Below, piece after piece: positions 31,461 through 42,330 of a stretch of DNA of 64,000 bases. The notes beneath the pieces are model-generated. The model searched no databases and was not told where the DNA came from. It saw nothing but the letters and a program-made list of their open reading frames with translations. The stretch covers positions 19,896,501 through 19,960,500 of the forward strand of contig CM057469.1 of the NCBI GenBank assembly GCA_030035585.1. The letters run 5' to 3'. The position numbers and the translations under genes were made by a program. This DNA comes from Dugong dugon (lineage: Eukaryota; Chordata; Mammalia; Sirenia; Dugongidae). Position 1 is the first letter of the stretch; every line of letters begins with the position of its first letter.

Positions 31461-32280
31461 GCCCCTGCCCTCACCCTAAACCTCCACCCACCTCAGAAAG
31501 CTCCAGACAGCTTAAAATACAATATCCCGTGTGGCAGACACAAAGCTGGTCACAGCCTTTGAGAGACCTCCATGATATTTAGGGCCACAGGGCATAGACA
31601 AAGGAGGGTGGAATGGAAGGGGAGAATAGGAGATGGGGCAGATGATAGAAAGTGTTCGCTTGGGAGGAGAGGCATAGTAACTACTCCGCCCTCACTCACT
31701 CCAAGCCACTTGAAGAGCCATCTGATTGGCCCCTTATATCCATTCTCCTCTTTTTCTTTTTAATAATCAAACTCCCTACGTTTTAGCTGAGCAATGGCTA
31801 CCCAGCTAAAGGTTGTATTTCCCCCACACCTCGGGCAGTAGGGTGGCCATATGACCAGCTTCTGGTCAGTGGGATGTGAGTGAGAGTGATGTCTATAACT
31901 TCTGGGATACACCCCTAAAAAGAAGCTGCTTGCCCCTGCTTCCCAACATGGGGATGTGAGCCAGTTTTGCTTGTGTGGACGGGGACCACATTCTAAGGGA
32001 TGGCAGGTGACAGGAGAGAAGGAGCCTGGGTCTCTGGGCTAACATTATGGAGCACGGCCAAGTACCATTCTGGGCAGCCCTTCAGATCAGACTTTTATAT
32101 AAAAGAGAAATAAATCTCTCTGGTTTAAATCTGTATTTTTTTGTCTCTGTTAAAAAACCACACCAATATACTAACTAATAAAAGATTTGTGCTGTAATTA
32201 AAGTGCACCCAAAATCCAGTGACCCACCCCATTTCTGGCCTTTATACAGAGTGGGCTCTCATATAAAAGTCTGCAGTGGT
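31461..32280. other. Non-coding DNA with an old LTR- or MER-like stretch
   Basis: From about 31780 to 32160, 'ggtcagtgggatgtgagtg', 'aagaagctgcttgcccc', 'aaggagcctgggtctctgg' and 'aaagagaaataaatctc' look like a familiar ancient mammalian repeat with a polyadenylation-type end. I cannot name it. No exon is seen. Confidence 0.4.
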
Positions 32281-32460
32281 TTCCAAATACTGGTCTATGG
32301 TCAGCTACATCCGAATCACCTAGGGCAGGAGCTTTTTATAAAACAGATTCCCTGGCTCCAACGCCGGACTATGTTTTCAGTAACACTTGGAAGGGCTCTA
32401 AAGGCTATTGTTTTTACCAGGCTCTCCAGATAACTCCGACGTGCAGCTCCTGGACCACAA
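32281..32460 (-). repeat. MER5-like hAT relic, diverged
   Basis: 'catccgaatcacctaggg', 'acagattccctggctcc' and 'gctctccagataactccgac' follow the MER5-type order loosely. Low confidence because no terminal repeats are visible. Confidence 0.45.
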
Positions 32461-32534
32461 CATGCATCCCTGGTATCTGCCCTGGCTGCTCTCCCACTAC
32501 CCCCTGCTCTCAGCTCCCTGTGCTTCCAAAGTGT

Positions 32535-32738
32535 TAACCAGTTGCCGATGAGATGACTCTGACTCACGACGACCCCATGTGTGTCAGAGTAGAACTGTTT
32601 CCCATAGGGTTCTCAATGGCTGATTTTTTGCAAGTAGATCTCCAGACCTTTCTTCTGAGGTACCTCTGGGTGAACTTAAACTTTCAGCCTTTCAGTTAGC
32701 AGCTGAGCTTGTTAATCATTTGCACCACCCAGGGACTC
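32535..32738 (-). repeat. AfroSINE with 12-bp target duplication
   Basis: Minus-strand full-length copy with head 'gagtccctgggtggtgcaaa'. The perfect direct repeat 'cttccaaagtgt' is at 32523-32534 and 32739-32750. Confidence 0.92.
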
Positions 32739-32812
32739 CTTCCAAAGTGTACGCTCCACCATTTAGCATAAACCTCTGCCCGTCTCTTCTGTTTTGAGGT
32801 GTGTTTGGACAC

Positions 32813-33262
32813 TGTCATGGATTGAATTATGTCCCCCAAAAAATGTATGTATCAGTTTGGCTGGGCCATGAGTCTCGGTATTGTGTGATTTTCCCATATG
32901 TTGTAAATCCTGCCTCTATGATGTTAATGAGGGAGGATGGGCGGCAGTTGCGTTAGTGAGGCAGGACTCAACCTACAGGATTGGATTGTGACTTGAAGCA
33001 ATCTCTTGAGATATAAAAGAGAGAAGCAAGCAGAGAGTTGGGGACCTCATACCACCAAGAAAGCAGTGCCAGGAGCAGAGCGCATCCTTTGGACCTGGGG
33101 GAGGATTGATGAGAAGGCCAACAGAGAGAGAAAGCCTTTCCCTGGAGCTGACGCCCTGAATTTGGACTTCTAGCCTACGTTACTGTGAGGAAATAAATTT
33201 CTCTTTGTTAAAGCCACCCAGTTGCGGTATTTCTGTTGTGGCAGCAGTGGATGACTAAGACA
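32813..33262 (+). repeat. Solo LTR with perfect 5-bp target duplication
   Basis: The 450-bp LTR runs from 'tgtcatggattgaattatg' to 'atgactaagaca', flanked by 'gacac' at 32808-32812 and 33263-33267. It contains 'gatataaaagag' (TATA-like, 33009-33020) and 'aataaatttctc' (33192-33203). The 5-bp duplication fits ERVL/MaLR integration. Confidence 0.92.
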
Positions 33263-33733
33263 GACACTATCCTCTGGCTTTTTTGACTCCCTACTTGCCT
33301 CTCAATAGGTGCACACCCTCCCCAGAGGTGGGATCACACACACTGTCAAATAAGAGACCTCCTCTCACAGCCTCAGCCTCTCCCCAGAGAAGCCAACTCT
33401 GCCTGCCAGGAAGACTTGCACCCAGACGAGAAGATGACAAAGAAAGCCCAAGACAGACGACCCTACAATGGAGGGAAAACCAGGGTTGACCTACTTTATC
33501 ACACCCAGAAAAAGCCAAAGAGAATGCTTCTGAAGTGAAAACCTCCGGAAGGTTCCTCTCTGTTGCCAAGCAAACACCGCAGGCATGGCCCATCCCCGGT
33601 GGTTGCTCCCCTCCATCCCATCTCCTCAACTCATGGAGAAGCATTGGTAGAACAGGCCGCTTTGCAGACCTCCAGGAGATGATCTATCACCCTTGGATAG
33701 TTCTTGATTACTTCATTGAATCACTCTAGAGTA
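33263..33733. other. Unannotated DNA, GC-richer
   Basis: A 117-codon minus-strand frame (33291-33644) spans this stretch, but it has no splice acceptor/donor pair that I trust and no recognised domain. I see no repeat. Confidence 0.35.
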
Positions 33734-33922
33734 ATGTGCTCGGCTGCTAACCAAGAGGTTGGCAGTTTGGTCCACCCAGAAGCACCTCAGAAGAAAAGCT
33801 TGGTGATCTACTTGAGAAAAATCAGCCACTGAAAACCCTGCGGAGCACAGCTCCACTCTGACACACATGGGGTTACCAGAAGTTGGAATTAACCCCATGG
33901 CAATTGGCTGACTGGTTTTACT
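33734..33922 (+). repeat. AfroSINE
   Basis: Plus-strand copy starting within the head ('gctcggctgctaaccaagag') and ending 'aaccccatggcaattggc'. Confidence 0.85.
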
Positions 33923-33967
33923 TCTTGGAGATGCCTGAGCACAGATCACCAGGGCATTTCCCTAAGT

Positions 33968-34139
33968 CAGTGGTTTCCTCAGAATCACCTGGAGGGCTGG
34001 TTAAAACACACAGGGCTGGGCCCCCACTCCCAGAGTTTCATATGCAGTAGTTGCAGGGTGGAGCCTGAGAATTTGCATTTGTAACAAGTTCCCAGGTGAA
34101 GCCAAGGCTTTTGGTTCAAGGGACCACTCAGAACCACTG
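33968..34139 (-). repeat. MER5A-type hAT transposon
   Basis: The ends are inverted: 'cagtggttt' at 33968 and 'aaccactg' at 34132-34139. Inside, 'agaatcacctggagggctgg', 'gagaatttgcatttgtaac' and 'aagttcccaggtg' match MER5A on the minus strand. The 8-bp flanks 'ccctaagt' and 'ctcgaagg' agree at five positions. Confidence 0.8.
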
Positions 34140-34279
34140 CTCGAAGGGTCTCATGCCTGGGGGAGATGGCAACGGTGGGGACTTCTCTAGGCAGCTCATG
34201 TGATCTGGGAAGAGTAATTCTCTGACTGTGAAAAGAGCAAGGGGGAGGAAAGGGAATGGAGAAGAGAAGAGAATACAAC

Positions 34280-34495
34280 ACCACAGACTGTGGAATCAGA
34301 CTGAAGGCTTTTGAGTCTGGTTCGGTGCTATACTGGTTGGGTGACCAAGGGCAAGTTACCAAATGTCTCTGAAACTTAGTTTCCTTTTCTGTAAATTAAC
34401 TCCCATATCCAATCTAGCATCATGTCTTATCAATGTTACCACTTAAAAAAACCCCATTTAATAGGATTGCTGTGAAGATTAAATGAAAGCAGGTC
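34280..34495 (+). repeat. MIR SINE with a 47-bp foreign insertion
   Basis: 'ggttgggtgaccaagggcaa', 'tttccttttctgtaaatta' and 'ggattgctgtgaagattaaa' are MIR. The 47 bp at 34401-34447 are not MIR and match the L2 copy at 35811-35857. Confidence 0.72.
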
Positions 34496-35744
34496 TATGA
34501 AGCTGCAAGCCTGGCCCAGGCAACACGGTGGCTGCCCAGGAAATGCTACTTGCACCTCCTGCATCAGTTGCTCCCCATACAGTTTAATGCCTTTGTTCAG
34601 AAAAACCCAAGGCACTGGACGCCATATCTGGATTGACTCCGTTTGCATTTCTGAGTTCCAAAGCGAAGGAAAGCCCTTAACACCTTAATTTACACTGTAA
34701 AATACTGTAAACATTCTTTTCCACTTCACTTCAATAATTTCATGTGATCAATTCACCCAATAGACACAGGGAATTAATTTCTTTTGCTCTAAAATTGCGC
34801 ACAAAGGACATCCAGGAAGATACCCTTATAACTTTCAGGATTTACCTCAGCAGCTTGCTTGATTGGTGGGGAGTTTAAGACATCCTTTCTGGTGAAAAGT
34901 GAGAGGAAGAGAAATGGTTCAAGTCTATAAAACCCTAGAATCAATACTCCCCAATAGCTTCAAGTGGCCCGCCAGCCTTCCACTCTGAAATGTTAAAGCA
35001 AGTGGCTCAATTGTCTCCCTCTGCTGACTTCCCCCACAGCTTCTGTACGTGCAATCTCCTGGTACACACCTCTTGGTCTTTGGGGAGTGGATTATACAGT
35101 TTGCAGACTAGCCAATGCTTTGCTTTTACTTTGTCTTTCTTTCCTTGGGAGCTATTTCTTCTTTACCTCTTCAAAAAAATGAGTGGAGTGTTTTGTTCAT
35201 GGTGGACTCAGTAAACGTCACTGACTGATGGAGTAATGTTTTCTGTCTGCCTTTTGGACATTTCTCTGCTCATAAGCTCCAGAGGGCCAGAAAAAAACTA
35301 AAGGAAAATGCTTGTTAGCCAACTCTGATACATGTGTGGGAGTGGGTATGTGTGGGAGAAGGGAATATGAAAGCTGAAAAGATTGACTCTAAATGACTTA
35401 ATAACCATATTGAAGAATGTCCAAGACTAAACCATTCAGGTTCTTCCCCTCCCACTGTTGCTGGGGTGGGACTTGATAGTTTCATGTCTCTCCCAGTTAT
35501 TTTACCCACTGGCCTTCCCTGTCCTGATCACCCACTGGTTTAGGAATCATTTTTTCTTTAGAGCAGGGTCCTGAACAATGAATCAATCCATTGTGGAGAA
35601 GAGAGCACATGGAGATAACGAAAGTGTGGTCCTGCTGGGGCGACAGAGAACAGAAATAGCCAAAGGAAATGGATTGATTATAAGCATCACAATTCTCGAC
35701 CAATTTTCTTCCACTGTTTTCTCTCCCAGTGAATAGCACCATCA
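34496..35744. other. Unannotated non-coding DNA
   Basis: No repeat or convincing exon. A good polypyrimidine-AG ('ttttctctcccag', plus strand, about 35718-35730) is present but not followed by a long frame. Confidence 0.4.
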
Positions 35745-36105
35745 TCCATGCAATCACTCAAGCCAGAAATCCAGGAGTGATTCCTGATACCTCCCCCACT
35801 TTCAACCACCTCCCACGTCCAATCTAGCATCATGTCTTACCAATTTAACCACTTAAATATTTCTCACGTCTGTTCATTTTCATTACTTCCGCACCACCCC
35901 AATCCAAGCCACCATCATCTCTCATCTGGAAACTGTGACAGCCTCCCATCTGTCCTGCCTGCAGCCATTCCCCTCCACACGGCAGCAGAGTGGCCTTTCA
36001 TCATGCCATCTGATCATGTTACTCCTCTTCATAAACTGTTCAATGGCTTCCACTTGCTTTTAGGATAAAGACAAAATTTAACATCCCCTGCACAGTCTGG
36101 TCTCT
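35745..36105 (+). repeat. L2 LINE fragment
   Basis: 'caagccaccatcatctctca', 'ctgatcatgttactcctctt' and 'gcacagtctggtctctgcct' are L2 coding-derived words in order. It is the apparent donor of the insert in the MIR at 34401-34447. Confidence 0.75.
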
Positions 36106-36154
36106 GCCTACCTTACAGTCTCACAATTTGCACAGTGCTGGATACATAAGACAT

Positions 36155-36364
36155 CCTTGAATGGCACAAATTGCTTGCACTCAGCAATTAAATCAAAAGG
36201 TTGGCAATTTGAATTTACCCAGCAGCACCAAGGAAGTAAGGCCTAGTGATCTACTTCATAAGATTACAGCCATTGAAAACCCTAAGGAGCAGTTCTACTC
36301 TGTAAGACTTGGAGTCTCCATGAGTCAGAATCAGCTCAATGGCAATGGGTTTGGTTTTGGTTTT
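36155..36364 (+). repeat. AfroSINE
   Basis: Plus-strand copy with tRNA-like 'aaaggttggcaatttgaatt' and tail 'agctcaatggcaatggg' plus 'tttggttttggtttt'. Confidence 0.85.
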
Positions 36365-36467
36365 AAGTACACAGAAGGCCCTCAATATTTTTTAAGTGAT
36401 AGCTACGTCACATTTAGCTGCTAATTAAATAAATAAATTAATGAACGAATATGCCACCTTCTCCTTA

Positions 36468-36616
36468 CCCACTGCTGTCAAGTAGATTCTGACTCAAAGT
36501 GACCCTATAAGACAGAATAGAACTGCCTCATAGGGTTTCTGTGAAGTGGCTGGTGGATTTGAACTGCTGTCCTTTTGATTAGCAGCTGGACATTTAACCA
36601 CTGTGCCACCAGGGCT
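36468..36616 (-). repeat. AfroSINE with 14-bp target duplication
   Basis: Minus-strand copy with head 'ccctggtggcacagtggtta'. It is flanked by 'ccaccttctcctta' (36454-36467) and 'ccaccttcccctta' (36617-36630), one difference. Confidence 0.9.
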
Positions 36617-36737
36617 CCACCTTCCCCTTAGGACTTCACAAAATATCTCTCTAGTCACTGTTGGCATGTTGGTACCTTGAAGAGGTCTTCATATTATGGC
36701 AATACACACAAGGCTCTGAAACTTAAGTTCTACAAAA

Positions 36738-36869
36738 ATCCTCACAACTGGACCAATAATCTGCATCATGATAACTGGAGAAAATATTGAAGTTGTCAAG
36801 GATTTCATTTTGCTTGGATCCACAATCATTACCCATGGAAGCAGCAGTCAAGAAATCAAACTATGTATT
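36738..36869 (+). repeat. RTE LINE RT C-terminal fragment, left of LTR
   Basis: The frame reads 'GENIEVVKDFILLGSTI' and 'HGSSSQEIK', the RT C-terminus of the RTE. The element continues at 37381. Confidence 0.88.
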
Positions 36870-37380
36870 TGTCATGGATTGAATTGTGTCCCCCCAAAAT
36901 ATTTGTCAACTTGGCTAGGCCATGATTCCCAGTATTGTGTGATTGTCCACCATTTTCTCATCTGGTGTGATTTTCCTTTGTACTGTAAATCCTATCACTA
37001 TGATGTTAATGAGATGGATTAGCGGCAGTTATGTTGATGAGATCTACAAGATTAGATTGTGTTTTAAGCCAATGTCTTTTGAGATATAAAAGAGAGGAGC
37101 AAGCAGAGAAACAGAGGAACCTCAAACCACCAAGAAAGCAGCACTGGGAGCAGAGGGCCTCCTTTGGACCCAGGGTACCTCCGCCTGAGAAGCTCCTTGA
37201 CCAGGGGAAGATTGATGACAAGGATCTTCTTCCAGATTCAACAGAGAGAGAAAGCCTTCACCTGGAGCTGATGCCCTGAATTTGGACTTCTAGCCTACTA
37301 GACTGAGAGAATAAATTTCTCTTTGTTAAAGTCATCCACCTGTATCATTTCTGTTATAGCAGAATTAGATAACTAAGACA
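36870..37380 (+). repeat. Solo LTR inside the RTE
   Basis: The 511-bp LTR runs from 'tgtcatggattgaattgtg' to 'agataactaagaca'. Comparison with the RTE at 20.85 kb gives the target as 'gcatt'; the left copy is now 'gtatt' (36865-36869) and the right 'acatt' (37381-37385). Confidence 0.9.
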
Positions 37381-37909
37381 ACATTGCATGGGGGAAATCT
37401 GCTGCAAAAGACCTCTTTCAAGTGTTAAAAAGCAAAAATGTCACTTTGTGGACTAATGCCTGGCCCAAGCCATGGTATTTTTCAATCATCTCATACTCAA
37501 GAGAAAGCTGGACAGTGAATTAAGGAAGACCGAAGAAGAATTGATGCCCTTGAATCAACGGTGTTGGCGAAGAATATTGCGTATACCATGGACTACCAAA
37601 AGAATGAACAAATCTGTCTTGGAAGAAGTACGGCCAGAATGCTCCTCAGAAGGGAGGATGGCGAGACTTCATCTCATGTGTTTTGGACATGTTATCAGGA
37701 GGAATCAGTCCCTGGACAAGGACATCATGCTTGGTAAAATAGAGGGCCAGGGAAAAAGAGGAAGACCCTCAGTAAGACGGACTGAAACAGTGTCTGTAAC
37801 AATGGGCTCAAACATAACAGTGATTGTGAGGCTGGCACAAGACTGAGCAGTGTTTCATTCTGTTGTATGTAGGTCTCTATGACTCGGAACTGACTTGATG
37901 GCACCTAGC
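37381..37909 (+). repeat. RTE LINE 3' end, right of LTR
   Basis: Coding remnant with 'RRILRIPWTTKRMNKSVLEE', then 'LHLMCFGHVIRRNQSL' and 'GKRGRPSVR'. It ends 'gatggcacctagcaacaaca'. It is one of the better-kept RTE 3' ends here, but the LTR breaks the frame upstream. Confidence 0.9.
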
Positions 37910-38423
37910 AACAACACTGTGGCCCAGTGTTCTGGATCTCAGTTCCCCAGGTACCCTTCTTCACCCATCCTATTCCTAACTCCTGGCTTCACTTTCACAA
38001 CCCCCCTGGCAACCATTCTATCACTCATGCATTTATCTTGATATATAATCTTGTTTCTCAGGACCTAAGAAGTCAGCTGTCTTCTGAACATGTTTTCACT
38101 TCTGTATTATGGCTCAACGCATTCAAGGAGTACTATTGGGAATGCCCCTCCAGTGTTGTCCATCCATTCAGGTCCTCCTTTCCTTCTTCCTATGTGGAGA
38201 GCCACCACCTGGTCTATCCTACACTCACAAGAGACCCCACACATAGCCAAGCCCCTAAACCTTTCAGACTTCTGGGCCCCCTATCCCAGAAACACTAGTT
38301 CATTACCTCTTGGAAGGACCCCAGATTCTGCATTTTAATGAGCTCTCCAGGTAAACTATTGTACAGGATCTGGGCCCTAGCACCTACCATAGGTATTTAT
38401 CTAGGTGTGCCCACAGCTAGGGG
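37910..38423. other. Unannotated non-coding DNA
   Basis: 'cattttaatgagctctccag' near 38332 resembles part of a MER5-type relic. Otherwise nothing is recognised. Confidence 0.4.
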
Positions 38424-38887
38424 ACAGTGGTGGTTCAATGGTAAAATTCTCACCTTCCTCGCAGGAGACCCAGGTTCAACTCCTGGCCAATGCACCTCAA
38501 GTGCAGCCACCACCCATCTGTCATTGGAGGCCGTGTGTTGCTCTGATGCTGAAAAGGTTTCGGTGGAGCTTCCAGTCTAAGACAGACTAGGAAGAAAGGG
38601 TTGGTGATCTACTTCTGAAAATCAGCTAATGAAAATCCGGACTGAATTGCTGCGTGGAAGGCTGTGGGGACCATGGTCTCGGGGAACATCTAGCTCAATT
38701 GAAATAAGACTGTTTATAAAAAAAAAGAAAGAAAGAAAGAAAGAAAGTAAGAAAATCCCATGGATCACAACAGTCCGGTCCCCAACCGATCATGGGGATG
38801 GCACAGGACCAGTCAATGTTTTGTTCCATTGGGTATGGGGTCACCATAAGTTGGGCCTGACTAAACAGCAGCTAACTGCAACAACAG
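38424..38887 (+). repeat. tRNA-Gly-headed SINE with RTE-derived body
   Basis: The head 38424-38496 follows tRNA-Gly: 'agtggtggttcaatgg' (A-box region) and 'aggttcaactcctggccaat' (B-box region). The body 'ggtggagcttccagtctaag' and 'gacagactaggaagaaag' matches the RTE 5' region at 49.49 kb. The 3' part 'tggggatggcacaggacc' to 'ctaactgcaacaaca' matches the RTE tail. An L1 stub interrupts it at 38639-38750. Confidence 0.88.
38639..38750 (+). repeat. 112-bp L1 3' UTR fragment with its own poly(A)
   Basis: 'ggactgaattgctg', 'ggggaccatggtctcgggg' and 'catctagctcaattg' come from the upstream part of the L1 3' UTR. They are followed by a (GAAA)n-type tail, not the rest of the UTR. The target duplication 'gaaaatcc' lies at 38631-38638 and 38751-38758. 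Confidence 0.82.
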
Positions 38888-40189
38888 TCCACTGTTGACT
38901 CTTTGCTGTCGGCTCCCTGTGTCTTTAGGTCAGGATATCACCTTTTTTCTATATCAGAGGCTGAAAGGGGTAGTCTAAGGAAATAGCCACCCATCCAATA
39001 CACTATTTCTAGAGCCATCAAGGTATTATTGAACTAAACTTTCATGGATAACATAGTCCAAATTTTAGTACAGGTCCAGAATCTTAATAAGATGTGGAAA
39101 CATTGTCATAGGATGCATGATTTTTACTTTAAAACTCTGGGTATCACTCACATGAAAGAATGTCTTATGAGGATCTTAGCATAGGGCCTGGCACAGTTGG
39201 TGCTTAATAAATATGTTTTGAATGAAGAAATGATTTCAATTTATCCTTTCCCACCAAAAAGCACTCTCTGCAGTAGTGATATTGGTGGGCTGCCTTTGAA
39301 ATCATGAGGGACAATTGTATAGACAGATGTCCTCAGAGGTGCTTTTCCATTTTCCATATTTGGAAGTTGAGGCTCAAAAACCAACCAGCTAAATCCTATT
39401 TGCCTGAAAGCAAAGTTACCGTGTGAGTTCAGTGTGTGGACTTCTACTGAGCTGAAATATTAATCAGACCACTGATTAGGTTTTGAAATAGTCTCTTTCT
39501 ATATATTAAAGTACATTTAAAACTCATGGCTTGTATGTTTTGTTCTGAATGCCTTCCCAATCAAATGTTAGAACAGCCTTGGTTTAAGCCAAATCAATAT
39601 TTCTTTCATAATTAAAAAGACAAATGACAATATATTAAGACCCAAAATAGCAAACTAACATGGGCTGCTGACCCTCCCGAATCCTACCCTCGACGGAGGT
39701 GGCACAGAAGAGACGGGGAGGTTGAGGTTGGAGGACCACAGTGCCGAGCTTGGAAGCTAGCATGGGGGGAATGTGGTCTAGAGTGGGAGAGGGCCAGAGC
39801 CACAGGATGCCTTCCTTCCACTCGTGCCCTTTGCGCTTACTTGCATTTTTCTTTGGAGGTCATTTTGTGCAACAACACCAGCCCAGCACCACTTGGAGCT
39901 GGAAAGGTAACATCAGGGCAGCATCAAGGCCTGCTGGAAGAGGGAGCTAAAGCAGCAAGTGCAGGCAGCCTGGCTAGAATTGGAGCATCTTCTCCCTGCC
40001 ATCTACCACCACCTTTCCTGGGGCAGAAGTACTGGGAGAATCCCTGGGGAACAGATGGTACCTAGAGCAAGGAAAACAGGGAGTGGTTGAGCAAGAGTGC
40101 AATAAAAAGGGCTATTCACCTTGAGGAGCAGCCCCCTTTCATAAAACCTAAACTAGCCTGGAAAGCACAATTAGACTTTCTCCCCTCCC
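38888..40189. other. Non-coding DNA with an old L2/MIR end
   Basis: 'gggcctggcacagttggtgc' followed by 'ttaataaatatg' at 39184-39222 is the end of an ancient L2 or MIR. The GC-richer part at 39660-40080 may be the 5' side of the L1 that follows, but I cannot confirm it. Confidence 0.45.
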
Positions 40190-40750
40190 CTAAGACAAGC
40201 ATTGGTAGGTAATGCAGTTGAGAGTCCCAGCAGAACAAAAGATAAACTCACAGAGAAAAATAACAAAACACCTATTCCAGCAGAAGCAAAAGTAATGGAA
40301 AAGACAGAACAAGAATTTTATTTTTATTTTTTAACAAGAATTTTAAATGAGCATAAAAAATAAAACCAAAAAAACCAAACCCGTTGCGGTCAAGTCAATT
40401 AACTGTCCCATAGGGTTTCCAAGGAGCACCTGGTAGATGTGAACTGCCGACTCTTTTGATTAGCAGCCATAGCTCTTAACCACTATGCCTCCAGGGTTGT
40501 ATAATAAATAGCCCCCAACATAAAGGAGGATATTGGATACCTGCAAGAGGAACTATGAAGATACAACTATTAGACATACTGTGTATGGAAAAATATAATT
40601 GTCCAAGAAAAGGATTCAATGAGTAGGTTAAATATCAGAATGAATACAGCTGAAGAAAAATTTAGTAATCTGGAAGATCAGGCCAAGGAACTCTTACAGA
40701 AAGCATCGGGAAAGAAAAGAATGAGAGATAAGAGGTAAAGAAAACATAAG
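40190..40750 (+). repeat. Old L1 5' / ORF1-region fragment
   Basis: 'ggaaaagacagaacaagaat' and 'cagctgaagaaaaatttag' with 'taatctggaagatcaggcc' resemble old L1 ORF1 surroundings on the plus strand. An AfroSINE interrupts it at 40357-40497. Confidence 0.6.
40357..40497 (-). repeat. AfroSINE
   Basis: Minus-strand copy: head 'ctggaggcatagtggttaag' and tail 'gacttgaccgcaacgggttt'. The body has a deletion in the 'gctatgagtcgg' region. Confidence 0.85.
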
Positions 40751-40770
40751 TAAAACTGTCCCTATCTGCA

Positions 40771-41028
40771 TAATGTTGTTTTTTGTTGTTAATTGCCATT
40801 AAGTTGTTCCCGAAATCATGGCAACCCCACACACAACAGAATGAAATGCTACCCTGACTGGTTGCAGATCGAATTTTTGTGATCCATAGGTTTTCAATGG
40901 CTGATTTTCACAAGTAGATCGTCAGGACTTTTTTCCTAGTCTGTCTTAGCCTGGAAGCTTTGCTGAATCCTGTTCAGCATCACAGCAACACACAAGCCTT
41001 CCCTGACAGACCAGTGGTAATGATTCTA
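40771..41028 (-). repeat. tRNA-Gly/RTE composite SINE, head lost
   Basis: The minus-strand body includes 'aagcttccaggctaagacag' and ends in an 'aacaacaaaaaacaac' tail. The plus-strand right edge 'cagaccagtggtaatgattc' is where the tRNA head should begin. Confidence 0.8.
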
Positions 41029-41929
41029 ACCCCCGCCCCTTCCCAAATATAGCACCCACCCCCCATCCTTGGTTTCACCTTCTGGGGTTTTCAGTTACCC
41101 GTGGTCAACCGGAGTCCAAAAATGTTAAATGAGTAGCGTGATGAAATCTTGTGCTGTCCCCTTCCATCCAGCCCAGGGACCACATTCACATAACTTTTAT
41201 TACAGTATATTGTTATAATTGTTCTATTTTGTTATTAGTTACTGTTGTGAATCTCTTACTGTACTGTACCAAATTTATAAATTAAACTTTATCATAGATA
41301 TATATGTATAGGACAAAACATAGCATATATAGGATTCAGTACAGTCCACAGTTCCAGACATCCAAGGGGGTCTTGTAAAGTATCCCCCTTGAATGAGGAG
41401 GACTACCATATTTATAACAATTCAGACCTAAAATTCCAAACAACAGCAGTGTGGCAGGAGGAGAGGGTAAAGGAAAAAAAAGACCAGAAAGCATGCTAAG
41501 AGTTTTTTCTTGTTCAGGGGGAAGACATAAGTATAAGCTTTCAACACTGATAGGGAAAAATAAGCATAAGTGGAAATCTAAAGAAAGCTGGGGGTACCCA
41601 CCAGAGAAAGAGAAACATCTAGGGTAGTTGTGCCCTAGCATTTACATACTGAAATACATATTATGTTTGGATAAATTACTTACCTTTTGTTTATTTCCTT
41701 TTCTATTATATTTAATATATTTTTTATTTATGTATGTTATATGTAAATAAAATTATATTTTAATATTTATTTCCTATTTATAGATTTATATAAATATACT
41801 CATAAGTGTACTTTATAAGTAAAGTGTATTACATTGTGCAATTTTAAAATTGTATTTGTAGATTTGTTATATTTTCTATGAATTTCATATCAAGGTAGAA
41901 AGTGGAGCATTACCAACTATTAGTTGTTT
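41029..41929. other. Unannotated, very AT-rich DNA
   Basis: 41640-41890 is almost only A and T. The minus-strand frame at 41336-41641 has no recognised domain. Confidence 0.4.
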
Positions 41930-42003
41930 TTTTTTGTTGTTGTTGTTGCAGACTATTCCATTGTGGGTACATGCTACAGTTTGTTAATCCATTCATCTGT
42001 CTG
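41930..42003 (-). repeat. L1 ORF2 fragment
   Basis: 'ccattgtgggtacatgctac' and 'gttaatccattcatctg' are the reverse complement of the L1 ORF2 end ('gaatggataaacaa'). Confidence 0.6.
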
Positions 42004-42005
42004 TG

Positions 42006-42026
42006 CTTGTGTGTGTGTGTGTGTGC
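42006..42026. repeat. (GT)n microsatellite
   Basis: A short GT tract between two minus-strand L1 fragments. Confidence 0.9.
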
Positions 42027-42027
42027 A

Positions 42028-42330
42028 TGCTTTGGATGAGGTTTTACCAAGCAAATTAGTTTCACATTAAACAATTAGTACACATACTGTTTTGTGACAT
42101 TGGTTGCCAACCCCACGACGTGTCAACACTCTCCCCTTCTCCACCTTGGGGTCCCCATTTCCATTCATCCAGCCTTCCAGCCCCCTCCTGCCTTCTCGTC
42201 CTTGCCCCTGGGCTGGTGTGCCCATTTAGACTCGTCTTGTTTTATGGGCCTGTCTAATCTTTGGCTGAAGGGAGAACCTCAGCAGTGACTTCAGTACTGA
42301 GTTAAAAGGATGCTTGGGGGCCTAGTTATT
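42028..42330 (-). repeat. L1 3' UTR, 5'-truncated
   Basis: Minus-strand 3' UTR, colinear with 50.28-50.55 kb: 'tttggatgaggttttacca', 'ggttgccaaccccacgacg' and 'cctgtctaatctttggctg'. Confidence 0.85.

Noticed and set aside
33291-33644. 117-codon minus-strand frame in GC-richer DNA
   Set aside because: No domain, no splice pair, and an overlapping frame on the other strand.
38424-38496. tRNA-Gly gene
   Set aside because: The tRNA-like block continues into SINE body and carries changes in stem positions; it is a SINE head.
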